Shown here in pieces: positions 42,759 to 51,227 of a stretch of DNA of 64,000 nucleotides. Both the position numbers and the translations under genes were made by a program. Below the pieces are notes generated by a model that saw nothing but the letters and a program-made list of their open reading frames with translations, was not told the DNA's origin and searched no databases. The first letter of the stretch is position 1. Each line of letters starts with the position of its first letter. Origin of the DNA: Thalassobaculum fulvum (GTDB taxonomy: Bacteria > Pseudomonadota > Alphaproteobacteria > Thalassobaculales > Thalassobaculaceae); NCBI RefSeq assembly GCF_014652915.1, contig NZ_BMZS01000011.1, forward strand, positions 124,001 to 188,000, in the 5' to 3' direction.

Positions 42759-44247
42759 AGCCCCGCTGTCGCACTCCCATCCACCAGGCCGCCGCCACCG
42801 CCAGCGCCAGCAACCCGAGGCCGACCGGATGGTCGAGCATGCGGACCGGGTCGTCGCCGAGGATGCCGAGGGTCTGGCTGAGCGACAGCTCGAAGCGGGG
42901 CCCGAGGAAGAAGGCGATGACGAACACCACCACCGAGTAGCCGGTGGCCGTCATCAGGGTGCCGACGCCGGCGAAGATCAGCATCACGTAGACCCCGACC
43001 AGGTCGCCGGTCGACAGGTACACCCCGACCGTGCACAGCAGCAGCGCGGTGGCGAACACGATCGACTCCGGCGCCGACACCACCCGGGCCCACAGCCGAA
43101 GGCCCAGCTGGCCCATCCAGAAGTTCACGACATTCGCCATCAGCATGGCGCCGAACAGCCCGTAGATCAGCCGGCCCTGGCTCTCGAACAGCAGCGGGCC
43201 GGGCTGGATGCCCTGGATCATCAGCGCGCTGATCACCAGCGCGGCGCCGATGCTGCCGGGAATGCCGAGGCTGAGCAGCGGGATCAGGTTGGCGCCGACC
43301 ACGGCGGAGTTGGCGCTCTCGGTGGCGGCGATGCCGTGCAGGTTGCCCTTGCCGAAGCTGTCGGGATCGCGCGAGGCCTGCCTGGCCGAGGCGTAGCTCA
43401 TGAACGCCGCGGCGGTCGAGCCGATCCCCGGCATCGCGCCCAGCACCGTGCCGATCACAGCACCCCGCAGCATGGTGTAGCGGCAGCCCCAGTACTCGGC
43501 CCACGACACCCGCGCGTCGGCCGGGTCCTGGGCTTCGGGGATCGTCACCGCCGGCCGTCCGCCGCCGCGCATCGCCACCAGCCGGCGCAGGATCTCGGCG
43601 ACCGCCAGGGTGCCGATCGCCACCGGCGCCAGCGGCAGGCCGTCGTACAGCTCGAACCAGCCGAAGATCAGCCGCGGCGTGCCCTGGTCCGGGTCCAGGC
43701 CGACGGTCGCGCACAGCAGGCCGAAGGCGGCCGCCGCCAGGCCCTTGACCATCGACTCGCCGACCAGCCCGGCGATCACCGAGAACGCGAACACGATCAG
43801 GCAGAACACCTCGACCGGCCCCATGTACAGCGCCACCGCCGCCAGCGGCGCCGACACGGTGATCAGCACCAGGTCGCTGAAGGTGTCGCCGGTGACCGAG
43901 GCGTACAGCGCCATCTTGGTGGCCTTCAGCGGCTTGCCCCGGCGGGTCAGCGGGAAGCCGTCGAGGGCGGTCGCCGCGGCGTCCGGGGTGCCCGGCGTGT
44001 TGATCAGCACCGCCGGGATCGCGCCGCCGAACAGCCCGCCCTTGTTGACCCCCATCAGGAACGCGATGGCGGCCAGCGGGCTCATCACGAAGGTGAACGG
44101 CACGGCGATCGCCATCGCCATGACCGGGCCGATCCCCGGGACCGCACCGACGAACTGGCCGACCGCCACGCCGGCGACCACGTACAGCAGGTTGCCGAGG
44201 GTCAGGGCGTCGCCGAGGCCGGCGAGCACGGTGTCGAGCTCCGGCAT
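42742..44247 (-). CDS. tctA: Tripartite tricarboxylate transporter large permease
   Basis: A 501-residue membrane protein with about 11-12 helices. It contains two TctA motifs, GQFVGAVPGIGPVMAMAI and GAMPGIGSTAAAFMSYA, and FGGAIPAVLINTPGTPDAAATALDG. With TctB and the periplasmic TctC it imports a carboxylate by secondary transport. It starts with ATG at 44247 and is last in the leftward MarR-tctC-tctB-tctA order. The substrate cannot be inferred, as TctC proteins bind many different acids. Confidence 0.94.
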   Translation of the reverse strand: MPELDTVLAGLGDALTLGNLLYVVAGVAVGQFVGAVPGIGPVMAMAIAVPFTFVMSPLAAIAFLMGVNKGGLFGGAIPAVLINTPGTPDAAATALDGFPLTRRGKPLKATKMALYASVTGDTFSDLVLITVSAPLAAVALYMGPVEVFCLIVFAFSVIAGLVGESMVKGLAAAAFGLLCATVGLDPDQGTPRLIFGWFELYDGLPLAPVAIGTLAVAEILRRLVAMRGGGRPAVTIPEAQDPADARVSWAEYWGCRYTMLRGAVIGTVLGAMPGIGSTAAAFMSYASARQASRDPDSFGKGNLHGIAATESANSAVVGANLIPLLSLGIPGSIGAALVISALMIQGIQPGPLLFESQGRLIYGLFGAMLMANVVNFWMGQLGLRLWARVVSAPESIVFATALLLCTVGVYLSTGDLVGVYVMLIFAGVGTLMTATGYSVVVFVIAFFLGPRFELSLSQTLGILGDDPVRMLDHPVGLGLLALAVAAAWWMGVRQRGSRTAR

Positions 44248-44251
44248 CGCT

Positions 44252-44677
44252 TCAGCCGCCCGGCAGGGTGCGGCCGAGCAGGCCGACCACGACGCCCCAC
44301 ACCACCGCCGGCACCACCGCGGCACCGAGCCCGAGCCACAGCGGCCGGCGCTCGCCGATCCACAGCATCAGCAGCAGCACCATGAGCGGCGCCACCCACA
44401 CGAAACCGAGCCGGCCCATCGCCCAGACCGCCACGGCTGTGTAGCCGAGATACAGCAGGGCCCGGGCGGTCGGCCGCAGGGGCAGGCGCGCGACGCCGCC
44501 GCCGGCGGCGGCCTGCAGCAGGCCGAGCAGCAGCAGGGCGCCGGCGGTCAGGTTCGGCAGGGTCTCAGGCCGGATCCAGCCGTAGTCGACCGGCTCGACC
44601 TGGCCGGGAATGACCCACAGCAGGAGCACGGCGCCGAAGCCGGCGACCGCCAGGCCGGAGAGTCGATCGAGGGTCAC
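44252..44677 (-). CDS. tctB: Tripartite tricarboxylate transporter small permease
   Basis: A 141-residue protein with four hydrophobic helices, the size and layout of TctB. The N-terminal helix begins LSGLAVAGFGAVLLL, and the third has GFVWVAPLMVLLLMLWIGERR, typical of the family. It partners TctA in the membrane. It lies 4 bp from the tctA start and 43 bp after the tctC stop, in a single operon. TctB sequences vary widely, so the call rests partly on position. Confidence 0.9.
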   Translation of the reverse strand: MTLDRLSGLAVAGFGAVLLLWVIPGQVEPVDYGWIRPETLPNLTAGALLLLGLLQAAAGGGVARLPLRPTARALLYLGYTAVAVWAMGRLGFVWVAPLMVLLLMLWIGERRPLWLGLGAAVVPAVVWGVVVGLLGRTLPGG

Positions 44678-44720
44678 GCGGGTGCTCCCCGAGGTTGCGG
44701 CCGGTGCTTCGCGACCCCCG

Positions 44721-45659
44721 CTACTGTCCGAACAGCACCTTCACGCTGGCGATGCCGTCGGTCATCATCTTGGCCGTGCCGTCCGGCCCGCGGTTCTCGA
44801 CCTCGCTGTGGAACGCGTTGGCGACCAGCTTGCGCACCGCGTCGGAGGCGATGGCGGCGTCGAGAGCCTTGGCCAGCCCGGCCCTGGCGTCGGCCGGCAG
44901 CCCGGCCGGCGCGGCGAAGTAGAACCACGGGTCGACCGCCAGGTCGTAGCCCTGCTCGCGCAGGGTCCTGGTGTCGGGGGCGTAGCCGTGGCGATCGGCG
45001 GTGGCGCTGGCCAGCATCTTGAGGTCGCCGCTCTTCAGGTACTCGATGTGGGCGCCGGCGGCGAACGACGCGACCACGTGGCCGCCCAGCACGTTCTGGA
45101 TCATCTCGGCCGAGCTCTTGGACGAGACCGGGCGGATGCCGGCGTCGTCCTGCTTGTTGATGCCGCGCAGGATCAGCTCCTGCGGCTTGGCGTCGAACGC
45201 CACCGGGGCGCCGCCGTTGGCCTTGGAGTACGCCACCAGCCCGGCGACGTCGTCGAACGGGGCGTCGGCCTTGGCGACGATCGCCACCTGGGCGCGGGTG
45301 ACGGTCGCCAGGTAGTCGAAGCTGTCGAGCTTGAACGGCAGCTTGTCGCCGCGCAGCACCAGGTTGATCAGGACCGGCATGCTGACCCCCATGCCGACGG
45401 TCATCCCGTCCGGCTTGGCGGCGCCGACGCCGGTGAACATGGCGACCCCGCCGCCGCCCGGCTTGTTCGCGGCGATCACGTCCCAGCCGGTCTGCTTCTT
45501 CATCTCGGCGGCGATGGCGCGGCCCATGGTGTCGGTCTCGCCGCCGGGTCCGAAGCCGATCTCCAGCTTCACCGGGCCCGAGGGCTTCCACTCGGCGTGG
45601 GCCGGGACGGCGATCGCCAGCGCGGCCAGCAGCCCGAAAGTCAACGTTGCCAGTCTCAT
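44721..45659 (-). CDS. tctC: Tripartite tricarboxylate transporter substrate-binding protein
   Basis: A 312-residue protein with a signal peptide (MRLATLTFGLLAALAIAVPAHA, cut after residue 22). The mature part has IGFGPGGETDTMGRAIA, VIAANKPGGGGVAMFTG and VKADAPFDD-type patterns of TctC/BugD proteins. These bind carboxylates, often through water-bridged contacts, in the periplasm. The ATG at 45659 overlaps the MarR stop by 4 bp and is preceded by AGGGGAG. The ligand is unknown. Confidence 0.93.
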   Translation of the reverse strand: MRLATLTFGLLAALAIAVPAHAEWKPSGPVKLEIGFGPGGETDTMGRAIAAEMKKQTGWDVIAANKPGGGGVAMFTGVGAAKPDGMTVGMGVSMPVLINLVLRGDKLPFKLDSFDYLATVTRAQVAIVAKADAPFDDVAGLVAYSKANGGAPVAFDAKPQELILRGINKQDDAGIRPVSSKSSAEMIQNVLGGHVVASFAAGAHIEYLKSGDLKMLASATADRHGYAPDTRTLREQGYDLAVDPWFYFAAPAGLPADARAGLAKALDAAIASDAVRKLVANAFHSEVENRGPDGTAKMMTDGIASVKVLFGQ

Positions 45660-46204
45660 GTCGTGCTCCCCTGTCCTGGCGCCGGAATCGCGGGAGAGGC
45701 TCCCGGGTCGGCGCTCGCTTCGTGGTCCCTGATCTCTATCGCGGCGGCGTGCGCGACCGTGCGGGCGCCGTCCAGGAAGGCGGCCAGGCTCTCGCCGGTC
45801 AGGCTGCCGTCGAGCAGTTCCTTGCGGGCCGCCATGGTCGGGGCGATCCGGCCGTACAACTCGCGGCCGGCCGGGGTCAGGGCGAACAGCCAGACCCGCC
45901 GGTCGTCGCTCGAGCGCTCGGCCTCGACCAGCCCGCGCCCCTGCATGGCCGACAGCGTTCGGCTGACCTGGGCCTGCGCCATCGCCACCTCGTGCACCAG
46001 GCGCTTCTGCGGCATCCGGCCGTGGATCCGCAGCATCAGCAGGATCCGCCACTCGACGATCGACGAGCCCCGGGCCTCGAGCGCGGCCGCCATCTGCGCC
46101 TTCAGCATCCGGAACAGCCGCTCGGCGGTGACGTGCACCAGGCTGGCGGCATCCGGGATGTCGTCGAGCCGCAGCGGGTCGGTCCTGTCGGTCGCGTGGT
46201 GCAT
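45656..46204 (-). CDS. MarR-family regulator of the tct operon
   Basis: A 182-residue winged-helix regulator. It has IVEWRILLMLRIHGRMPQK, MAQAQVSRTLSAMQGRGL (recognition helix) and RSSDDRRVWLFALTPAGREL (wing). It is the first gene of the operon and overlaps tctC by 4 bp, so it probably represses the transporter until a carboxylate or related acid is present. I choose the ATG at 46204; a TTG at 46222 is the alternative. The promoter and an inverted repeat lie immediately upstream. Confidence 0.9.
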   Translation of the reverse strand: MHHATDRTDPLRLDDIPDAASLVHVTAERLFRMLKAQMAAALEARGSSIVEWRILLMLRIHGRMPQKRLVHEVAMAQAQVSRTLSAMQGRGLVEAERSSDDRRVWLFALTPAGRELYGRIAPTMAARKELLDGSLTGESLAAFLDGARTVAHAAAIEIRDHEASADPGASPAIPAPGQGSTT

Positions 46205-46222
46205 CGCAGCGTCCGGCGGCAA

Positions 46223-46267
46223 TGATATCTATATCAAGTTATACGTTTCGCCGGCGGTGGATGGCAA
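46223..46267 (-). promoter_or_regulatory. Promoter and palindrome of the MarR-tct operon
   Basis: On the minus strand TTGCCA (46267-46262), 18 nt, TATAAC (46243-46238). Immediately downstream lies TGATAT-AG-ATATCA (46236-46223), a perfect 6+6 inverted repeat at the expected transcription start. Its TTGATAT core is shared with the operator of the MarR gene at 21.1 kb. Confidence 0.6.
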
Positions 46268-46290
46268 TCGCCAGACCGGGCCATGGTTGC

Positions 46291-46439
46291 GCCCGTCGCT
46301 TCGTGGGTTCCGGCTCGACCGCGCCGGAGCGGCGCGTCCGTCCGGAATGACGGCAGAGGAAGGGGCGCTCCCTTCCCGACGTCATTCCGGACCGGACCGC
46401 CAGCGGCGGGACGGAGCCGGAACCCACGAAGCGACGGGC
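46291..46439. repeat. Dispersed palindromic intergenic element, copy 4 (best-preserved)
   Basis: The outer ends are a perfect 26-bp inverted repeat (46291-46316 against 46414-46439), built on GTGGGTTCCGGCTC. The inner ends carry GTCCGGAATGACG and its inverse. The element sits between the promoter of the MarR-tct operon and the HNH gene end, both leftward. Confidence 0.78.
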
Positions 46440-46452
46440 GGAAAACGGTGGC

Positions 46453-47055
46453 CTAGAACGCCGGCAGCGTGGAGGCCGCCGGGCGGCCGCCGTCGTCGTC
46501 CTGCTCCAGCTCGATGTCCCAGTACAGGTAGTCGCGCCAGCTCTCGTGCAGGTAGTTCGGCGGGAAGCCGCGGCCGGCGTCCTGCAGGTCGTAGGCGGTC
46601 GGCTGGCGCGGCGTGACCTGCGGGACCATGCCGATGGCGCGCGGCATGTGGTTGCCCTTGCGCAGGTTGCAGGCGCCGCAGGCGGTGACGACGTTCTCCC
46701 AGCTGGTCCGGCCGCCGCGCGAGCGCGGCACGACGTGGTCGAAGGTCAGCTCGTGGGTCGGGAACCGGTCGCCGCAGTACTGGCAGGCGAAGCGGTCGCG
46801 CAGGAACACGTTGAACCGGGTGAACGCCGGCTTGCGCGACTGGTGGACGTATTCCTTGAGCGCGATCACGCTCGGCAGCTTCATCTCGAAGCTGGGGCTG
46901 CGGACCACCGTGTCGTAGTGCGAGACGATGTTGACCCGGTCCAGGAACACCGCCTTGACGGCGTCCTGCCAGGACCAGAGCGACAGCGGAAAATACGAGA
47001 GCGGCCGGAAGTCGGCGTTGAGGACAAGCGCAGGGGCGTTGTCCGGCCCCGTCAC
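46453..47055 (-). CDS. HNH endonuclease
   Basis: A 200-residue protein. The zinc-binding HNH core is CQYCGD, then LTFDHVVPRSRGGRTSWENV (the His-Asn active site) and TACGACNLRKGN. The N-terminal 70 residues (LVLNADFRPLSYFPLSLWSW) are typical of a conserved alphaproteobacterial family. Its cellular role is not settled; no adjacent phage or restriction genes are present. The start is ATG at 47055. The 222 bp upstream are AT-rich for this window and contain a 9-bp inverted pair, ACAACATCT (47135-47143) and AGATGTTGT (47223-47231). Confidence 0.92.
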   Translation of the reverse strand: MTGPDNAPALVLNADFRPLSYFPLSLWSWQDAVKAVFLDRVNIVSHYDTVVRSPSFEMKLPSVIALKEYVHQSRKPAFTRFNVFLRDRFACQYCGDRFPTHELTFDHVVPRSRGGRTSWENVVTACGACNLRKGNHMPRAIGMVPQVTPRQPTAYDLQDAGRGFPPNYLHESWRDYLYWDIELEQDDDGGRPAASTLPAF

Positions 47056-47277
47056 CGCGCCGTCCTCCCGGTCGGGAGAGACGAGCGGCGGCTGCGACTA
47101 GGGCGAGTCGTCGAGTGTTGCGGCCGATGCCGCCACAACATCTTGACTGTCTGCCTCCTGCTCATCGCGTCGATCGGCCCCTGTTCGGGAGTTTCCAGCC
47201 CAGTCGCCTCGTCTGTATAACTAGATGTTGTTACAGATTTATGCCCGCCGCAAGACCTCGCGGCGACGGTCCCCGAG

Positions 47278-47931
47278 TCATACAGATAGGACGTGCTTGA
47301 GGAAACCGACACCCAGGCGCAGCCCGTCCTGGTCGATTCCGTGGGCCAGCCCGCGGCACGCGAAGGTCTCGACCGGAATCCCGGCCGAGGTCAGCACCTG
47401 CTCGGCGGCCGCCATCGCCTGGAACGGCACCACCGGGTCGGCGGTGCCGTGCACCAGCATGACCGGCGGCTTGGCGGTCGCCTCGGCGGCCAGGGTGTCG
47501 GCGCCGATCAGCGCGCCGGAGTAGCCGAGGACGCCGGCCACCGGCGTCGGCCGGCGCGGCACGGTGTACAGCGAGGTCATGGTGCCCTGGCTGAACCCGA
47601 CCAGGGCCAGCTTGTCCGGCCCGAGGCCGTGGCGCTCCAGCTCGCGGTCGAGAAACGCGTTCACGACCGGCGCCGCCGCCTGTACCCCGGCCAGCATCGA
47701 GGCCGCCGAGCGGTCCTGCAGGCTGAACCACTGATAGCCGTACGGCGCCATGTCGCAGGGCTCCGGCCCGTTCGGCGCCACGAAGGCGACGGTCGGCATC
47801 AGCGGCGCCCACATCGGCGCGATGCCGATCAGGTCGTTGCCGTCGGCGCCGACGCCGTGCAGCATCACCACCAGGGCCTCGGGCCTGCCGCCCGCTGCCG
47901 GGCCGAAACGCGGGCCGTCGAGTTCGATCAT
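47278..47931 (-). CDS. Carboxylesterase/phospholipase-type alpha/beta hydrolase
   Basis: A 217-residue hydrolase of the YpfH/EstB family. The nucleophile is in LVGFSQGTMTS (GxSxG), with the acid in HGTADPVVPFQ and the base in CRGLAHGID. The oxyanion stretch LHGVGADGNDL is at the N-terminus. Such enzymes cleave short acyl esters or phospholipids. The start is ATG at 47931, divergent from gluQ across 67 bp. Confidence 0.93.
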   Translation of the reverse strand: MIELDGPRFGPAAGGRPEALVVMLHGVGADGNDLIGIAPMWAPLMPTVAFVAPNGPEPCDMAPYGYQWFSLQDRSAASMLAGVQAAAPVVNAFLDRELERHGLGPDKLALVGFSQGTMTSLYTVPRRPTPVAGVLGYSGALIGADTLAAEATAKPPVMLVHGTADPVVPFQAMAAAEQVLTSAGIPVETFACRGLAHGIDQDGLRLGVGFLKHVLSV

Positions 47932-47998
47932 GAAGCGTGTTCCTCCGTTCGCGTCGGCGGACCCTAGCCGGGCGACCCGTCTCTGTCATCATGCCGGC

Positions 47999-48856
47999 AT
48001 GACCCCGATCGCCCGTCCCGTGACCGTCACCCGTTTCGCCCCAAGCCCGACCGGACTGCTGCATCTCGGCCACGCCTACTCGGCGATGCTGGCGCACGAT
48101 GCCGCGCGTAAGGTCGGCGGCCGCTTCCTGCTGCGCATCGAGGACATCGACGCCGGCCGCTGCCGCGAGGAGTTCGTGGCGGCGATCGAGGAGGACCTCG
48201 CCTGGCTCGGCCTGGAGTGGGAGCGGCCGGTGCGCCGGCAGTCCGAGCACATGGCCGACTACCGTGCCGCCCTCGACCGGCTCGAGGCGATGGGCCTGCT
48301 CTACCCCTGCTTCCTCAGCCGCAAGGAGCTGGACGCCGCGCTGTCGGCACCGCACTTCCAGGCCATGCAGGGGCCGGAAGGGCCGGTGGTGGTCGACGCC
48401 GACCGGCTGCTGCCGGCGGCCGAGCGGCAAGCCCGGCTGGCGGCCGGCGAGCCCTATGCCCTGCGGCTGCGGATGGCGGCGGCGCTGGAGCGGGCCGGCC
48501 CGCTGACGTGGGCGGACGAGACGCACGGCGTGCAGACGGCGGATCCGGCGGCGTTCGGCGACGTGGTGCTGGCGCGCAAGGACACGCCGACCAGCTACCA
48601 CCTGTCGGTGACGGTCGACGACGCGCTGCAGGGCGTCAGCCTGGTGGTGCGCGGCGAGGACCTGTTCCAGGCGACCCACGTGCACCGGCTGCTGCAGGCC
48701 CTGCTGGACCTGCCGACCCCGCGCTACCGGCACCACGGGCTGCTGACCGATCCCGAGGGACGGCGCTACGCCAAGCGCGACCGGGCGCTGACGCTGCGGG
48801 CGCTGCGCGAGGCCGGCCGGACGCCTGGGGACGTGCGGGCGATGGTCGGGCTGTAA
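47999..48856 (+). CDS. gluQ: Glutamyl-Q tRNA(Asp) synthetase
   Basis: A 285-residue GltX paralogue without an anticodon domain. It starts RFAPSPTGLLHLGHAYSA with the HIGH signature (HLGH), then LRIEDIDAGRC, and has the KMSKS-like YAKRDRALTL near the C-terminus. It glutamylates queuosine 34 of tRNA-Asp. The usual Cys4-type zinc cluster is reduced: only one Cys remains in YPCFLSRKEL, so no zinc site is likely. The ATG at 47999 is chosen because it gives the normal N-terminus. Confidence 0.92.
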   Translation: MTPIARPVTVTRFAPSPTGLLHLGHAYSAMLAHDAARKVGGRFLLRIEDIDAGRCREEFVAAIEEDLAWLGLEWERPVRRQSEHMADYRAALDRLEAMGLLYPCFLSRKELDAALSAPHFQAMQGPEGPVVVDADRLLPAAERQARLAAGEPYALRLRMAAALERAGPLTWADETHGVQTADPAAFGDVVLARKDTPTSYHLSVTVDDALQGVSLVVRGEDLFQATHVHRLLQALLDLPTPRYRHHGLLTDPEGRRYAKRDRALTLRALREAGRTPGDVRAMVGL

Positions 48857-48867
48857 GGGCAGTTGCG

Positions 48868-48970
48868 GCGTGGGTCCCGGACCGCCGCTGGCGCGTCGTC
48901 CGGGATGAGGGAGTTCATCCGCCCACCCGACCTCATCCCGGGGGCGCGTAGCGCAACCCGGGACCCACGC
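48868..48970. repeat. Dispersed palindromic intergenic element, copy 5
   Basis: It fills most of the gap between the convergent gluQ and metallophosphatase genes. A perfect 13-bp inverted repeat at the ends (GCGTGGGTCCCGG at 48868-48880; complement at 48958-48970). The inner ends are GTCCGGGATGAGG and CCTCATCCCGG, separated by about 20 bp. Confidence 0.75.
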
Positions 48971-48990
48971 ATCGGAATGCGATCAGGTGG

Positions 48991-49776
48991 CTACCCCTTG
49001 GCCTGCACGAAGCGGTAGCGGTCGTTGCGCATCTCGATGGCGGTCAGCACGCCGGTGAACACCGCGGCGGTGTCCAGGTTGATGCGGTGCTTCTCGACGG
49101 TCGGCCGCTCGAACGGCTCCTCCGGCGTGTGGCCGTGGATCACGAACACCTCGAACGGCCAGTGATGATCCTCCGGGTGCAGGAACGGGTCGCGGATCCA
49201 GGTGACGACCTCCTCCGGCTGGTCGTCGAGCGGGCGGCGCGGGTCCACCCCCGCGTGGACGAACAGGTAGTCGCCGATCCGGCGCGACGGGCGCATGCCG
49301 CGGATCGCGTCCTGGACGAACTGCGGGACGCCGGCGCGCAGGGCCGGGCCCAGCCCCTGCAGCGGGGTCAGCGGCGGCACCTTCAGGGACCGCCAGGTCC
49401 GCTGCCCGCCGTTGGCGGCCCACAGCTCGGCCAGCTCGGCGGTCAGCCGGTCCTCGAACGCCGCCTTCAGCCAGGCGTCGTGGTTGCCGAGCAGCAGCAC
49501 GTCCTCGACCGGCATGCGGTCGCCCAGATAGGCGGCCAGCCCGCCGGCGGCCAGGCCGAGCGTCTGGAACGACTGTTCGCCGCGGTCGATCAGGTCGCCG
49601 AGGAAGATGCAGGTGGCGTGCGCGACGCCCGGTACCCGGGCGTCGTCGGCCAGGGCCGCCAGCAGCGGGTCCAGCAGGTCGGCGCGACCGTGGACGTCGC
49701 CGATCGCGCAGATCAGGTGGTCGGTGTGCAGCGGTTTCGGGGCGTGCTGCCACTCCCCGCGTTCGATCGTCACCAT
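48991..49776 (-). CDS. Metallophosphatase (PPP-like serine/threonine phosphatase family)
   Basis: A 261-residue protein. The metal motifs are GDVHGR, LGDLIDRG, LLGNHD, and histidines in LFVHAGVDP and VIHGHTPEE, all in the calcineurin-like order. Bacterial relatives dephosphorylate proteins or dinucleoside tetraphosphates. The ATG at 49776 is followed at once by a GTG, and I choose the ATG. It is divergent from the methyltransferase gene. Confidence 0.92.
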   Translation of the reverse strand: MVTIERGEWQHAPKPLHTDHLICAIGDVHGRADLLDPLLAALADDARVPGVAHATCIFLGDLIDRGEQSFQTLGLAAGGLAAYLGDRMPVEDVLLLGNHDAWLKAAFEDRLTAELAELWAANGGQRTWRSLKVPPLTPLQGLGPALRAGVPQFVQDAIRGMRPSRRIGDYLFVHAGVDPRRPLDDQPEEVVTWIRDPFLHPEDHHWPFEVFVIHGHTPEEPFERPTVEKHRINLDTAAVFTGVLTAIEMRNDRYRFVQAKG

Positions 49777-49914
49777 CCCGTCACGAGACCGCAGTTTTCC
49801 AGGCCGTGCAAGGGCAGGCGCGTACCCGTCGGCCGGCAATCCGGGTATCCTGCGCCACGGGCACGGGCGGGTGGGGCCGAGGGACATGACCGGATTTGCG
49901 GGAGGACCGTCGCA

Positions 49915-50934
49915 ATGGCGGTGATCGGGCACGTCGAGGGGCGGTCGCAGCTGTCGTTGGGCGGCTGGGCGTGGGACACGGACAGGCGCGCGTCGGCCCC
50001 GGTGAGGATCCTGGTCGACGGGGTGCCCGAGGCCGAACTGACCCCCGCGATACGGCGCGAGGACCTGCGGGCGCACGGCCTCGGCGATGGCGGCTGCGCG
50101 TTCGAGTGGGCCTTCCCGGACGCACTGTACGACGGCGAGCCGCACCGCATCGAGGTGGTGGCGGCGGCGACCGGCCAGCCCCTGGAGGGACAGCAGGACG
50201 GGATCGTGTTCCGGGTCGACAACTACCGGCGCCTGCCGGCGGCAGCGGCCGGCGGCGGCGATCCGGCGCGGCGGGTTGCGGGCGTCCAGTGGTTCCACTC
50301 GTTCGACTTCGGCGACGGCGTGGTGGCGAGGGGCCAGAAGGACCGCCGGACGCTGGAACTGGAGGCGGCGGCCGCCCTTCCCGCGGACATCGCCGGCAAG
50401 CGATGCCTCGACATCGGCGCCTGGGACGGCTTCTTCTCGTTCCAGGCCGAGCTGCGGGGCGCGCGGTCGGTGCTGGCGACCGACCACTTCTCCTGGAGCG
50501 GCGAGGGTTGGGGTACCGCCGACGGGTTCCGCCTGGCGCGCGAGCTGCTCGGCAGCCGGGTCGAAGACATGGATATCGACGCGCTCGAGATCGCGGAGGC
50601 CACCGTCGGCCGCCACGACGTCGTGCTGTTCCTGGGGGTGCTGTACCACCTGCGCAACCCGTTCGAAGGTTTGCGGGCGGCGGCCGGCGTCTGCGACGGG
50701 ACCCTGGTTGTGGAGACCACGCTCCACCTGCACCATGTCGAGGAGGCCGCGATGCAGTTCTTCCCGGGATCGGAACTCGACGGCGACCCGACCAACTGGT
50801 GGTCGCCGAACCCGCGCTGCGTCATGGGCATGCTGTCGGCGCTGGGGTTCCGGCGTGTCGACTTCGCCCCGCACCCGACGGCGTTCGTCGGCGACCCGGC
50901 GCCGATACGGGGGATCTTCGTCGCTCACCGCTGA
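49915..50934 (+). CDS. Methyltransferase with N-terminal glycan-associated-type domain
   Basis: A 339-residue protein. Residues 1-95 (LGGWAWDTD, RILVDGVPEAELTPAIRREDL, GDGGCAFEWAFPD) resemble a small beta-domain often joined to glycosyltransferases. From about residue 120 there is a CmoB/DUF1698-like SAM methyltransferase, with CLDIGAWDGFFSFQAELRGA as SAM motif I and GVLYHLRNPFEGL. The ATG at 49915 follows GGGAGGA. It may methylate a surface sugar or glycolipid; that is inference from the N-terminal domain only. Confidence 0.82.
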   Translation: MAVIGHVEGRSQLSLGGWAWDTDRRASAPVRILVDGVPEAELTPAIRREDLRAHGLGDGGCAFEWAFPDALYDGEPHRIEVVAAATGQPLEGQQDGIVFRVDNYRRLPAAAAGGGDPARRVAGVQWFHSFDFGDGVVARGQKDRRTLELEAAAALPADIAGKRCLDIGAWDGFFSFQAELRGARSVLATDHFSWSGEGWGTADGFRLARELLGSRVEDMDIDALEIAEATVGRHDVVLFLGVLYHLRNPFEGLRAAAGVCDGTLVVETTLHLHHVEEAAMQFFPGSELDGDPTNWWSPNPRCVMGMLSALGFRRVDFAPHPTAFVGDPAPIRGIFVAHR

Positions 50935-50954
50935 GCCGCAGGGCAGGGCGCGTC

Positions 50955-50993
50955 GGGCCGACCCGGCCCCGGGGGCATGGGGTGGGTCGGCCC
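50955..50993 (+). terminator. Hairpin after the methyltransferase gene
   Basis: GGGCCGACCC (50955-50964) and its inverse (50984-50993) form a 10-bp stem with a 19-nt loop, 20 bp after the methyltransferase stop. No T-tract. A possible terminator. Confidence 0.4.
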
Positions 50994-51194
50994 GGTCGCG
51001 ACGGAAGAGGCTCTCGCCTCTACCCGGCGTCCCGGACCGCCGAGAGGAGTCTAGGAACCGCGCGGCGCGGGGCAGGATGCGCCGCCACGTCGGTCCGGGT
51101 GTTGTGGATAAGTGGGGGCCCGGTGGCGCCGGTTCCAGGGGGTGACTGTTGCAGAATGGACACAGTCTCGTGATGGGCCGTGTCGACCTCGGGC

Positions 51195-51220
51195 GGCCGG
51201 GCCGCCGAAGCGGCCCGACC
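51195..51220 (-). terminator. Hairpin after leuA with a UUCG loop
   Basis: An 8-bp perfect stem (51198-51205 with 51210-51217) closed on the leuA strand by the very stable TTCG tetraloop, extended by a G-U pair and two G-C pairs. It begins 8 bp past the leuA stop. A good terminator candidate despite lacking a T-run. Confidence 0.55.
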
Positions 51221-51227
51221 CCGGGGC

